Shown here piece after piece: positions 41,356 through 48,513 of a DNA stretch of 64,000 bases; positions within the stretch are counted from its first letter, which is position 1, and each line of letters opens with the position of its first letter. Origin of the DNA: JAVBMJ01 sp031551275 (GTDB lineage: Bacteria; Bacteroidota; Bacteroidia; Bacteroidales; Rikenellaceae); assembly GCA_031551275.1 (NCBI GenBank), contig JAVBNX010000007.1, positions 310,001 to 374,000 on the forward strand. The letters run 5' to 3'. The translations under genes and the position numbers were made by a program. Under the pieces are notes generated by a model. That model was not told where the DNA came from, did no database searches, and saw nothing but the letters and a program-made list of their open reading frames with translations.

Positions 41356-42507
41356 ATGAAGGTATATATCGTAGCAGGGGAACCCTCGGGGGATTTGCTC
41401 GGCGCAGGGCTGATGAAGGCTTTGCGGCGCATCGATCCCGGGGTGGAGTTCTTTGGGGTAGGCGGCGCTGAGATGACCGCCTGCGGCCTCGATTCCCTGT
41501 TCGATATAGACGAGATCTCGGTCATGGGCTTCTTCGAGGTGGTCCCCCGTTTGCCCCTGGTGCTCAAGCGCATAAGCCAGACCGCAAAAGACATTTTCGA
41601 CCGACGCCCCGACGTGGTGGTCACCATCGACAGTTGGGGTTTTGTGAGCGCATTGTTGGGCAGGCTCCGCCGACAGAAGTTTTCGCGCCCCGTGGTCCAC
41701 TACGTCGCCCCGCAGGTGTGGGCCTGGAAGAAGGGGCGCGCCCCCAAAGTGGCCAAACTGTTGGACCGGCTGATGACTTTGATGCCCGACGAGGGGAGAT
41801 ATTTCGAGCCCTACGGGTTGAAGTGCGACTTTGTGGGCCACCCGGTCGTCGAGCGCGTCCAACCGATCCGCCGCTCCGAGGCGCTGCTGCGCAAGGATCT
41901 GGGGACCGATCCCGAACTGCCCGTTATCTGTATGCTGCCCGGCAGCCGCCGCAGCGAGATCAAACGCTTGCTGCCCGTCTTCAGGGCCTCCATCGTGGGG
42001 ATGCGCCGCAAGGTGGGCCGCTTCGCGTTGGTTGTGCCCACGGTCCCGGGCGTGGAGAGCTACGTGCGCCGCGAGGTGGCCAACTGGCCGTTGGCGGTCA
42101 GCGTGGTCACGGGGGCTGAAAACCGCTACAAGGCATTCAAATTGAGCAAGGTGGCCATCGCCGCCTCCGGGACGGTCTCGCTCGAGCTGGCCGCTTCGGG
42201 CACCCCCCACCTGATCGCGTACAGGTTCAATTCGCTGACCAACGTGCTGGCCCGCGCGCTTGTCAAAATCCCCTACGCCAACCTGATCAACCTGATCGCG
42301 GGCCGGATGGTCATCCCCGAGTACGTGCTCGAATTGTGCCGGCCGGATTTGATCTGCTCCTGTGCGGTCGAGTTGTTCCAGTCCAAGACCCTGGCCAAAG
42401 AGCAGGTCCGCCAGGCGCAGGAGGTGCTGCAAACGTTGCGCCTACCCGACATCTTACCGTCGGACCGCGCCGCGCAGATTGTAGTGGAGGAGGCTCTCAA
42501 ACCCTGA
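41356..42507 (+). CDS. lpxB: Lipid-A-disaccharide synthase
   Basis: GT-B glycosyltransferase condensing UDP-2,3-diacylglucosamine with lipid X. N-terminus VYIVAGEPSGDLLGAGLMKAL is typical; also HYVAPQVWAWKKGR, FVGHPVVERV, MLPGSRRSEIKRLLPVF and AASGTVSLELAASGTPHLIAYR. The 383-residue length is normal. It pairs with lpxI in an operon, so the substrate and product of the two enzymes match. Confidence 0.95.
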   Translation: MKVYIVAGEPSGDLLGAGLMKALRRIDPGVEFFGVGGAEMTACGLDSLFDIDEISVMGFFEVVPRLPLVLKRISQTAKDIFDRRPDVVVTIDSWGFVSALLGRLRRQKFSRPVVHYVAPQVWAWKKGRAPKVAKLLDRLMTLMPDEGRYFEPYGLKCDFVGHPVVERVQPIRRSEALLRKDLGTDPELPVICMLPGSRRSEIKRLLPVFRASIVGMRRKVGRFALVVPTVPGVESYVRREVANWPLAVSVVTGAENRYKAFKLSKVAIAASGTVSLELAASGTPHLIAYRFNSLTNVLARALVKIPYANLINLIAGRMVIPEYVLELCRPDLICSCAVELFQSKTLAKEQVRQAQEVLQTLRLPDILPSDRAAQIVVEEALKP

Positions 42508-42540
42508 CAGGTAGCTGCGCGTATAGCACGGCATCTTTCA

Positions 42541-42608
42541 CTTATCCCCCGCCCCGAAAATCCTCACGTACCAAAAGTACGCTCCGGTATTTCGGACCGG
42601 ACGATAAG
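42541..42608. repeat. REP-like imperfect palindrome
   Basis: An imperfect inverted repeat with outer arms CTTATC (42541-42546) and GATAAG (42603-42608), further matching bases inside (CCG, CCGAAA), and a central GTACCAAAAGTAC (42568-42580). It lies in the 175-bp gap between convergent lpxB and the transporter gene. It may be a shared terminator-like structure or a dispersed intergenic repeat. Confidence 0.5.
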
Positions 42609-42682
42609 CAAAACCTGCCGCACTCTCCGCACAGCAGCGCTCCGGAAGGTTCGGTTCCGGAAGATTTTGTTAAAACTTCTAC

Positions 42683-44041
42683 TTAGAACGGATTTTTCTC
42701 CGCCAGGTCGATCCCCGATGCGATTTCGGGGACGATGCTTTGCGTGGCCAGGTGGTTGTGCGCGGCGGCCCTCACGGCCGGGCGGTACCACTCGTAGACC
42801 ACCCCGGTCAGCAGGCAGACCGCCCCGGCGCCGAACAGCGTCACGGGCAGCGACCACGCCTCGCTGACCACCCCGTAGAGCATCCCGCCCAGGGGAGCCA
42901 TCCCGGCGAAGGACATCGAGAAGAAGCTCATTACCCGCCCGCGCTTGTCGTCGGCGGTAATGGCCTGCAAAAGCGTGTTGGCGGCGGCCATCGAGCCGAT
43001 CATCGCGAACCCGGTGGGGAAGGCGACCAGGCAGGCCAGCCACGGGAGGCGGATAAAGGCCAGCAGGATCAGCCCCGCGCCCATGATCAATCCGCAGAGA
43101 GTCACCACCTTGCCCAGCCCTTTGATCTGCTTGCGGGCGGCCAGGTACAGCGCCGCCACCAGCGCGCCCGCCCCGATCGAAGAGGTCAGATAGCCCAACA
43201 GTTCGCTGTCGCCGCCCAGTATATCCTTGACCAGGGCGGGCATGACCGCCATAAAGGGCAACCCGAAGAAACTGATGGCCGCCACGAACAGGATGACCGT
43301 TTTCAGGGGCAGCGAGGCGTTGATGTAGGTCAGCCCCTCGCGCAACTGGTTGAATATCCCGTTTTGCACCTTCGAGGGCTTGAAGGGCTGGAGGCTCATC
43401 ATAAAGAGCGCGATCAACACCGCGATGTAGCTTACCCCGTTGACCAAAAAGCACCACCCCTCGCCCACCAGCGCGATCAAAAGCCCGCCGATGGTGGGGC
43501 CGATGAACCGCGCCCCGTTGATGGTAACCGAGTTCAGGGCGATGGCATTGGTCATGTCCTTTTTGGGGACCAGTTTCGAGTAGAACGACTGCCTGGCCGG
43601 AGCCTCGAACGCCCCCACGCACCCGCTCAGAAGGCTCAACACCATCAGGTGCCAGACCTGGACCACATCGGTCAGCGTAATCGCCGCCAGGGTCAGGGCC
43701 AGGGCCATGAACATGAACTGGGTAATCACGATGATCCGGTATTTGTTGTACCGGTCACTGAACACCCCCGCGAAGGGAGTGACGATCAGGTAGGGGATCT
43801 GGTTGAGGAAGGCTACGGTGGTCAGCAGGATGATCGAGTCGGTCAGCCGGTAGACCAGCCAGCTCATGGCCACGTACTGGATCCAGGAGCCGCACAGCGA
43901 AATGACCTGCCCGGTAAAATAGAGCATGAAGTTGCGGTTTTTGAGCGAAGAGAAGATTCGCATAAAACCGCTGAAGTTCGTCGGGATAAGCTCTTTGAGC
44001 TCGATTTTAGGCCAACTGAAGTATTTTGAATAGCCTTTCAT
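42683..44041 (-). CDS. MFS transporter (EntS/MFS_3-like)
   Basis: A 452-residue major facilitator with about 12 hydrophobic helices. The start at 44041 (MKGYSKYFSWPK) is preferred to a longer frame reaching into the divergent promoter region. The motif FSDRYNKYRIIVITQ between helices 2 and 3 is the MFS motif A, and APARQSFYSKLVPKKDMTNAIALNS is typical of the enterobactin-exporter/MFS_3 branch, including an expected Asn-rich loop. The substrate is not known. It is divergently transcribed from the AraC-like regulator gene. Confidence 0.85.
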   Translation of the reverse strand: MKGYSKYFSWPKIELKELIPTNFSGFMRIFSSLKNRNFMLYFTGQVISLCGSWIQYVAMSWLVYRLTDSIILLTTVAFLNQIPYLIVTPFAGVFSDRYNKYRIIVITQFMFMALALTLAAITLTDVVQVWHLMVLSLLSGCVGAFEAPARQSFYSKLVPKKDMTNAIALNSVTINGARFIGPTIGGLLIALVGEGWCFLVNGVSYIAVLIALFMMSLQPFKPSKVQNGIFNQLREGLTYINASLPLKTVILFVAAISFFGLPFMAVMPALVKDILGGDSELLGYLTSSIGAGALVAALYLAARKQIKGLGKVVTLCGLIMGAGLILLAFIRLPWLACLVAFPTGFAMIGSMAAANTLLQAITADDKRGRVMSFFSMSFAGMAPLGGMLYGVVSEAWSLPVTLFGAGAVCLLTGVVYEWYRPAVRAAAHNHLATQSIVPEIASGIDLAEKNPF

Positions 44042-44150
44042 AATATTGCACAAAGGTACGCAAATCACGGCTTTGTTGTCCGCCCAATGGCCCCATGGCG
44101 GCAAATATTACAAATTTGATTACATTTGTAATGATTTCCACCTTATCCTT

Positions 44151-45245
44151 ATGGACGCACTACGTGAACCCTATGTACTGACCGTTTTCCTGACCTCGCT
44201 GATGATCGGGATCTTCGCGCTCCTGCTATGGATCTACGCCATACCCTGGGAGCCGGAATTCCGCAGCTACCGCCGTTCGCGCAGGCTACTCTCCGCGGTG
44301 GGGTTTATGTTGGCCGTGGCTGGGTTTACCGAGGCGATGGTGGCGGCATTCTCACTCCCTGAAAACTTTATCCAGCTCGTCCTGCTGGTGGTGGGCGGCG
44401 CGGCCGTGGCGTTATTCATCTACGCACTGCTGGCTTTGATCGACCCTGAGTTCGTCAGCCGGGAACGGGTTAGGCGTTTTTTGCTGTTGATCGCGGGGGT
44501 GGCCGTGGTGTTGACCCTGGCTTTGGTGTTTCTGCCTTCCGTCTGGTTCCGGGTGTTGTTCGGCCTCGATCTGGCGGCCTATGTGTTCATGGTCGGACTT
44601 TTTGTCAAGTGGTTTACCGGGCGCTACCGCCATTTCAACCAGTTGTTGGACGAGTACTTCTCCGACGACATGAAGACCAGGCTGCGGTGGGTGCTTTACG
44701 CTTTTTGGGCTACCCTGGCCGCCGCGGTGGTGGTCGTGGTCGCCATTTTCTTCTACTCGACCTCGTTGTACCTGATCTTCGCCGCCTGCTACACGGTCCT
44801 TTACGTGGCCGTGGCGATCAAATACATAGGTTATGTGCCTGTCTATAAGAGTTTCGTCCACGCCATCATGCCGTCCCGGGTCGATCCCCACCTGCTCCGG
44901 TCGTCCAACGCCAACATCGCCTTTATCCTCGACCGGTGGGTGGGCGAGGGGGGCTTCCGCCGCCGCTGGCTCAACCTGGACCATGTGGCCTCGGAGCTGA
45001 GGCTTCCGCGACGCAGTTTGTCGCTTTACATCAACACCCATCTCAACCAGAGTTTTTACCTGTGGATCATGGGGTTGCGTATAACCGATTGTTGCAAACT
45101 ACTGCAAGCGGATCCATCCCTGCCTTCGTCCGACCTGGCCGCGCGCGAGGGGATCGCCTCGGTGGAGCTTTTCGAGACGCAGTTCGAGCAGATCACCGGG
45201 ATGCCGGTCGAGGACTACCGCGAAAAATTCGCCCCGGGTCAATAG
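44151..45245 (+). CDS. Membrane-anchored AraC-type HTH regulator
   Basis: A 364-residue protein. Residues 8 to about 240 contain six or seven hydrophobic helices (LTVFLTSLMIGIFALLLWIY, FIQLVLLVVGGAAVALFIYALL, FLLLIAGVAVVLTLALVFL, and further pairs). Residues about 270-364 form an AraC-like DNA-binding region (LDHVASELRLPRRSLSLYINTHL, NQSFYLWIMGLRITDCCKLLQ, GIASVELFETQFEQITGMPVEDYREKF). The family looks like the Bacteroidota membrane-bound AraC group. The ATG at 44151 follows TACATTTG at 44121-44128. The signal sensed is unknown; the divergent transporter gene is one candidate target. Its stop overlaps the lipoate ligase tail by 7 bp. Confidence 0.8.
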   Translation: MDALREPYVLTVFLTSLMIGIFALLLWIYAIPWEPEFRSYRRSRRLLSAVGFMLAVAGFTEAMVAAFSLPENFIQLVLLVVGGAAVALFIYALLALIDPEFVSRERVRRFLLLIAGVAVVLTLALVFLPSVWFRVLFGLDLAAYVFMVGLFVKWFTGRYRHFNQLLDEYFSDDMKTRLRWVLYAFWATLAAAVVVVVAIFFYSTSLYLIFAACYTVLYVAVAIKYIGYVPVYKSFVHAIMPSRVDPHLLRSSNANIAFILDRWVGEGGFRRRWLNLDHVASELRLPRRSLSLYINTHLNQSFYLWIMGLRITDCCKLLQADPSLPSSDLAAREGIASVELFETQFEQITGMPVEDYREKFAPGQ

Positions 45246-45877
45246 GTAAGGATCGTCTCCGCGCCGTAGTAATTCCGGAAGAACTCCGCCAGCCGCCGCA
45301 TGAACCCCTCTGCGGTCATTTCCGGCAGCAACCCATTGAGGTTGACCACCTCGGAGGGGACAGACGCCACTTTTTTCCCGCGTTTCGACCCGTCGCCCCG
45401 CAGCGCCCTTTCCATCGTTTGAAGGTTGGATTCGAAGAGCAGCGTGCCGTGGAACAACTCCCGGCGCGAGGCGACGTAGCTGGCCGTCCCGGAGATCTTT
45501 TTCCCGTCCACGGTCAGTTCGCCCCGGGGACCAACCTGCGCGGCGATGCCCATTGAGGCCAATGCGTCGCGCACGGGGCGCGTGGGGTCGGAGTCCAGCA
45601 GGGCCACCGGGCCTTTGTTGCGGATAAAAGCCCAGTTGACGTTGCCCAAATCGTGCCACACCGTCCCGCCGCCCGAGGCGCGTTTAAGGACCGGGATTCC
45701 GTGGGCAAAACAAAAGGCGCAATCGGCCTCGGCTTCGACGGCCTGATTGCGCCCGGTAATAACGGAGTCGGAGTTGATATAGAGCAACAGGAAGTCCCGT
45801 TGCTCATCCCTGAGCAGCCTTTGTTCCAGGGCGAGGTTCGCCGCCGGATCGTGCGTTGCGCTCAGGGCGATGACCAT
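45239..45877 (-). CDS. lplA: Lipoate--protein ligase A family
   Basis: Attaches free lipoate (or octanoate) to lipoyl domains. A 212-residue BPL/LplA-fold protein with GRNQAVEAEA, KRASGGGTVWHDLGNVN (the lipoate/AMP binding loop) and VDGKKISGTASYV (the Lys in this motif is catalytic). It begins 1 nt after the class II aldolase stop and is the eighth gene of the operon whose first gene encodes an E2 with a lipoyl domain. This arrangement implies a dedicated role for lipoylating that E2, with lipoate taken from salvage. Confidence 0.9.
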   Translation of the reverse strand: MVIALSATHDPAANLALEQRLLRDEQRDFLLLYINSDSVITGRNQAVEAEADCAFCFAHGIPVLKRASGGGTVWHDLGNVNWAFIRNKGPVALLDSDPTRPVRDALASMGIAAQVGPRGELTVDGKKISGTASYVASRRELFHGTLLFESNLQTMERALRGDGSKRGKKVASVPSEVVNLNGLLPEMTAEGFMRRLAEFFRNYYGAETILTY

Positions 45878-45878
45878 C

Positions 45879-47180
45879 TTATTTTACATTAAATGCCACG
45901 CGCAGCTCTTCCACCTCCTTTTGGTTGATGGGGAACAGTTCGCCCAACGAAGTGGCCATGATCAGCGACTTGGCGGTGAACTCGGCGACTTCCAGCCTAT
46001 CGAAGGTCTGCAAAAGGCCGTCTCCGGTTACCACGACCGAGTCGTTGGCCAACAGGATGCAGGGCACCTCTTTGAACATACCTGCGATCTTCGCATTGTC
46101 CTCGAACTGGGCCGCGAAGGGTACGGTGGGGATGTCCTTGAGCAAAATCCAGCTCTCGGGAATGGTCCTCACGTCGAACTTCTTGCCCGAAGTGCTGAAG
46201 CCCATCAAGTGGGGCGACTGGGTCAGGATGATCGAGTTGATCTGGGGATTGAGGCGGTAGATGGCTTCCAGCAGGGCCACGGAGCGCGAGGGGATCTTGC
46301 CGTTCTCGACCATGCCGTTCCTCACCTGGACGATATCTTCGGGGCTGATGTCCCAGCGGGCCACGCCCGGAGGGGTGACCAGAAAGTCGTTGCCGTGCCA
46401 CCTGACCGAGACCGTCCCGTAGGAGGAGATCATCAGCCCCTGGTCGCACGCCCTGCGTACCATCCGGACGATATCGGCCCTGATGGCGCGCTCGTCGGAG
46501 GGGTAGCTCACGTTGATGAAGTGGGGCAGGTCGGTGGGCAGCATCTTGTCGTGCATAACGATCTGCTTGTCGGTCAGCCCCTTCGCGCCGCCCAGGATCT
46601 TGGCGTTGATGATGGTCCTGGCGCAGAATTCCAGCGTCTCGAACCTTTGGTAGGCGTCTTTCATATCCTCGCCGCACAGCACCACGCCGTGGTTCTCCAT
46701 GATGACGGCCTTGTAGTCGGGGTTCTTGCGGAACTCCTCTGCGATCTCCTCGCCCAGCTTCTCGCTCCCCGGCAGGGCGTACTTGGCAAAGCCGATGCGG
46801 CCGCAGATGCGCCTGGCCTGGGGAATGATGTTGGTGTCGGGGATCTTGTGCACGATGCTGAACGAAACCAATGCGGGCGGATGGGCGTGGATGACGGCCG
46901 TCATTTCGGGCTTGATGTCGTACAGCGCCTTGTGGAAGGGGAACTCCGAGGAGGGCTTGTGCGGCCCCAGGACGCTCCCGTCGGGCTTGACGCACACGAT
47001 GTCCCTGGAGGTCAGCGAACCTTTGTCGACCGATCCGGGTGTGATCCAGATGTTGCCGTCCTGGTCCTTGATGGAGATGTTGCCGCCGGAGGTGGTGGTC
47101 ATCCCGCTGCGGTAAATCCTACCGATGATCAACGTGATCTGGTCGGCAGGGTGCATTAATTTGGTATCCAGCTGTTTCAT
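45879..47180 (-). CDS. Tandem class II aldolase/adducin protein
   Basis: A 433-residue protein with two copies of the class II aldolase fold. The N-terminal copy (about 1-215) keeps zinc-ligand motifs VIHAHPPALVSF and MENHGVVLCGED. The C-terminal copy (about 225-433) retains the fold segments (SYGTVSVRWHGNDFLVTPPGV) but has ILTQSPHLM where HxHP should be and LLANDSVVV where NHG should be, so it cannot bind zinc in the usual way. Likely a fuculose/ribulose-phosphate-type aldolase or epimerase acting on a sugar phosphate; substrate unknown. 48-bp gap to the preceding dehydrogenase gene. Confidence 0.83.
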   Translation of the reverse strand: MKQLDTKLMHPADQITLIIGRIYRSGMTTTSGGNISIKDQDGNIWITPGSVDKGSLTSRDIVCVKPDGSVLGPHKPSSEFPFHKALYDIKPEMTAVIHAHPPALVSFSIVHKIPDTNIIPQARRICGRIGFAKYALPGSEKLGEEIAEEFRKNPDYKAVIMENHGVVLCGEDMKDAYQRFETLEFCARTIINAKILGGAKGLTDKQIVMHDKMLPTDLPHFINVSYPSDERAIRADIVRMVRRACDQGLMISSYGTVSVRWHGNDFLVTPPGVARWDISPEDIVQVRNGMVENGKIPSRSVALLEAIYRLNPQINSIILTQSPHLMGFSTSGKKFDVRTIPESWILLKDIPTVPFAAQFEDNAKIAGMFKEVPCILLANDSVVVTGDGLLQTFDRLEVAEFTAKSLIMATSLGELFPINQKEVEELRVAFNVK

Positions 47181-47228
47181 TTTTGTATGGTGTTGCGTTG
47201 GTTGTTCGTTTTTCCCTTTGCGTGCGTC

Positions 47229-48500
47229 TTATTTCTGCGTTGCGTTTTCCAGCAGGTAGTTCTCAGCCTCCACGCTCCACAAGCCGTTGTTCTTCTTGCA
47301 GATGGCGTCCAGGCCTGCGAACAGGGGGTCGGTCTTGCCTTTCTCGCCGAACTCGGCGATGGGGGTCAACGGCATATCGATGTGGGTGTAGATCAGCTTC
47401 TTGCCGCCGGGGATCTGGGGCAGGTTCATCGTGGTGTCGATCACCGCGTCCAGGCCGCCGATGTGGGTTACCAACCCGGCGGGGTCGAGGCCCTTGCTCA
47501 TCATGCCCAGGCCCTCGATCATGTCGTCCGCGTTGCCGCCGCTCGTCCCCGCGATGTGGGATGCGGTGTAGTGTACGTTGTAGAAGTTCAGCGACGCCCT
47601 GAAGTCGGGGTTGGCCGGGCCCGCAAAGAAGTTCAGGCAGCCGTCGAAGCCCAGGATCGCGTCGCCCTGCTCGATCACGGGGGCGACCGGCGCGAAGACG
47701 AACACGTCGTCGTAGCCGTTGCCGCCGTTGAGCTCTTTCAAGGCCGCCGGGACGTTCTCCATCTTGCCCGTGTTGACGTAGCGCAGGTCGATGCCCTTCT
47801 TGGCCGCCTCTGCGGGGGTGTAGAGCGATGCCGCACGGTCCAGGCGGGTCTGGTCGATATCGGTGACCACCAGCAATTTGGGCACGCGGTCGCGGTGGAT
47901 CGCGTAGTTGATCAACGCCAGACCCATCGGGCCCACGCCGGCCAGCAGGGCCATCGCGCCGCCCTGTTTGACGTCCATTTTGTGGATGTAGGAGCCGGGG
48001 GTGGTGTGGTAGTTGGCGTGCATGGCCCCGATCACGCACGAGAGGGGCTCGGCCAGCGAGGCGGGGTAGAACCCGTCGCCCTCGAACTTCAAAAGGCAGC
48101 CCAGCTCCATGACCTCGGCCGGGATGACCACGTAGGTCGCGTCCCCGCCGATGTAGCGGTAGGAGTAACCCGGCGCGCTCAGCACGCCGACCGGACCCTT
48201 CTCGTAGTTGAGCGCGGGCTGGATCGAGAATTTATCGCCCGGGGTGAATTGCTTTTGCCATTTGGCGCCTACCTGGACGACCTCCCCGGCGAACTCATGG
48301 CCGATAATGGTCGGTTCGGTGGCCACGTTGCGGGGTACGCGCTTGTGCACATCCGCCTCGTGGGTCGCCTTGTAGGAGGACATGCAGATGCTGTCGCACA
48401 CTACCTTGGCCAGGATCTCATCGTCCTTGATGGCGGGGAGTTCGAACTCCTCGAGCCTCAAGTCATTCTTTCCGTATAATCTTACTGCCCGTGTTTTCAT
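47229..48500 (-). CDS. L-sorbose-1-phosphate reductase-like zinc MDR dehydrogenase
   Basis: A 423-residue medium-chain dehydrogenase. The whole length resembles the enterobacterial SorE type: KTRAVRLYGKNDLRLEEF, CMSSYKATHEADVHKRVP, IIGHEFAGEVVQVG, SAPGYSYRYIGGDATYVVIPAEVMELGCLL, LAGVGPMGLALINYA (NAD site) and DGCLNFFAGP. Catalytic zinc ligands Cys38 and His (in GHE) are present; a separate structural-zinc Cys cluster is not. SorE enzymes interconvert L-sorbose-1-phosphate and glucitol-6-phosphate. The adjacent aldolase/SDR gene has a glucitol-6-phosphate-dehydrogenase-like half, which agrees with this reading. Confidence 0.82.
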   Translation of the reverse strand: MKTRAVRLYGKNDLRLEEFELPAIKDDEILAKVVCDSICMSSYKATHEADVHKRVPRNVATEPTIIGHEFAGEVVQVGAKWQKQFTPGDKFSIQPALNYEKGPVGVLSAPGYSYRYIGGDATYVVIPAEVMELGCLLKFEGDGFYPASLAEPLSCVIGAMHANYHTTPGSYIHKMDVKQGGAMALLAGVGPMGLALINYAIHRDRVPKLLVVTDIDQTRLDRAASLYTPAEAAKKGIDLRYVNTGKMENVPAALKELNGGNGYDDVFVFAPVAPVIEQGDAILGFDGCLNFFAGPANPDFRASLNFYNVHYTASHIAGTSGGNADDMIEGLGMMSKGLDPAGLVTHIGGLDAVIDTTMNLPQIPGGKKLIYTHIDMPLTPIAEFGEKGKTDPLFAGLDAICKKNNGLWSVEAENYLLENATQK

Positions 48501-48513
48501 AATTTTCCTTTTT

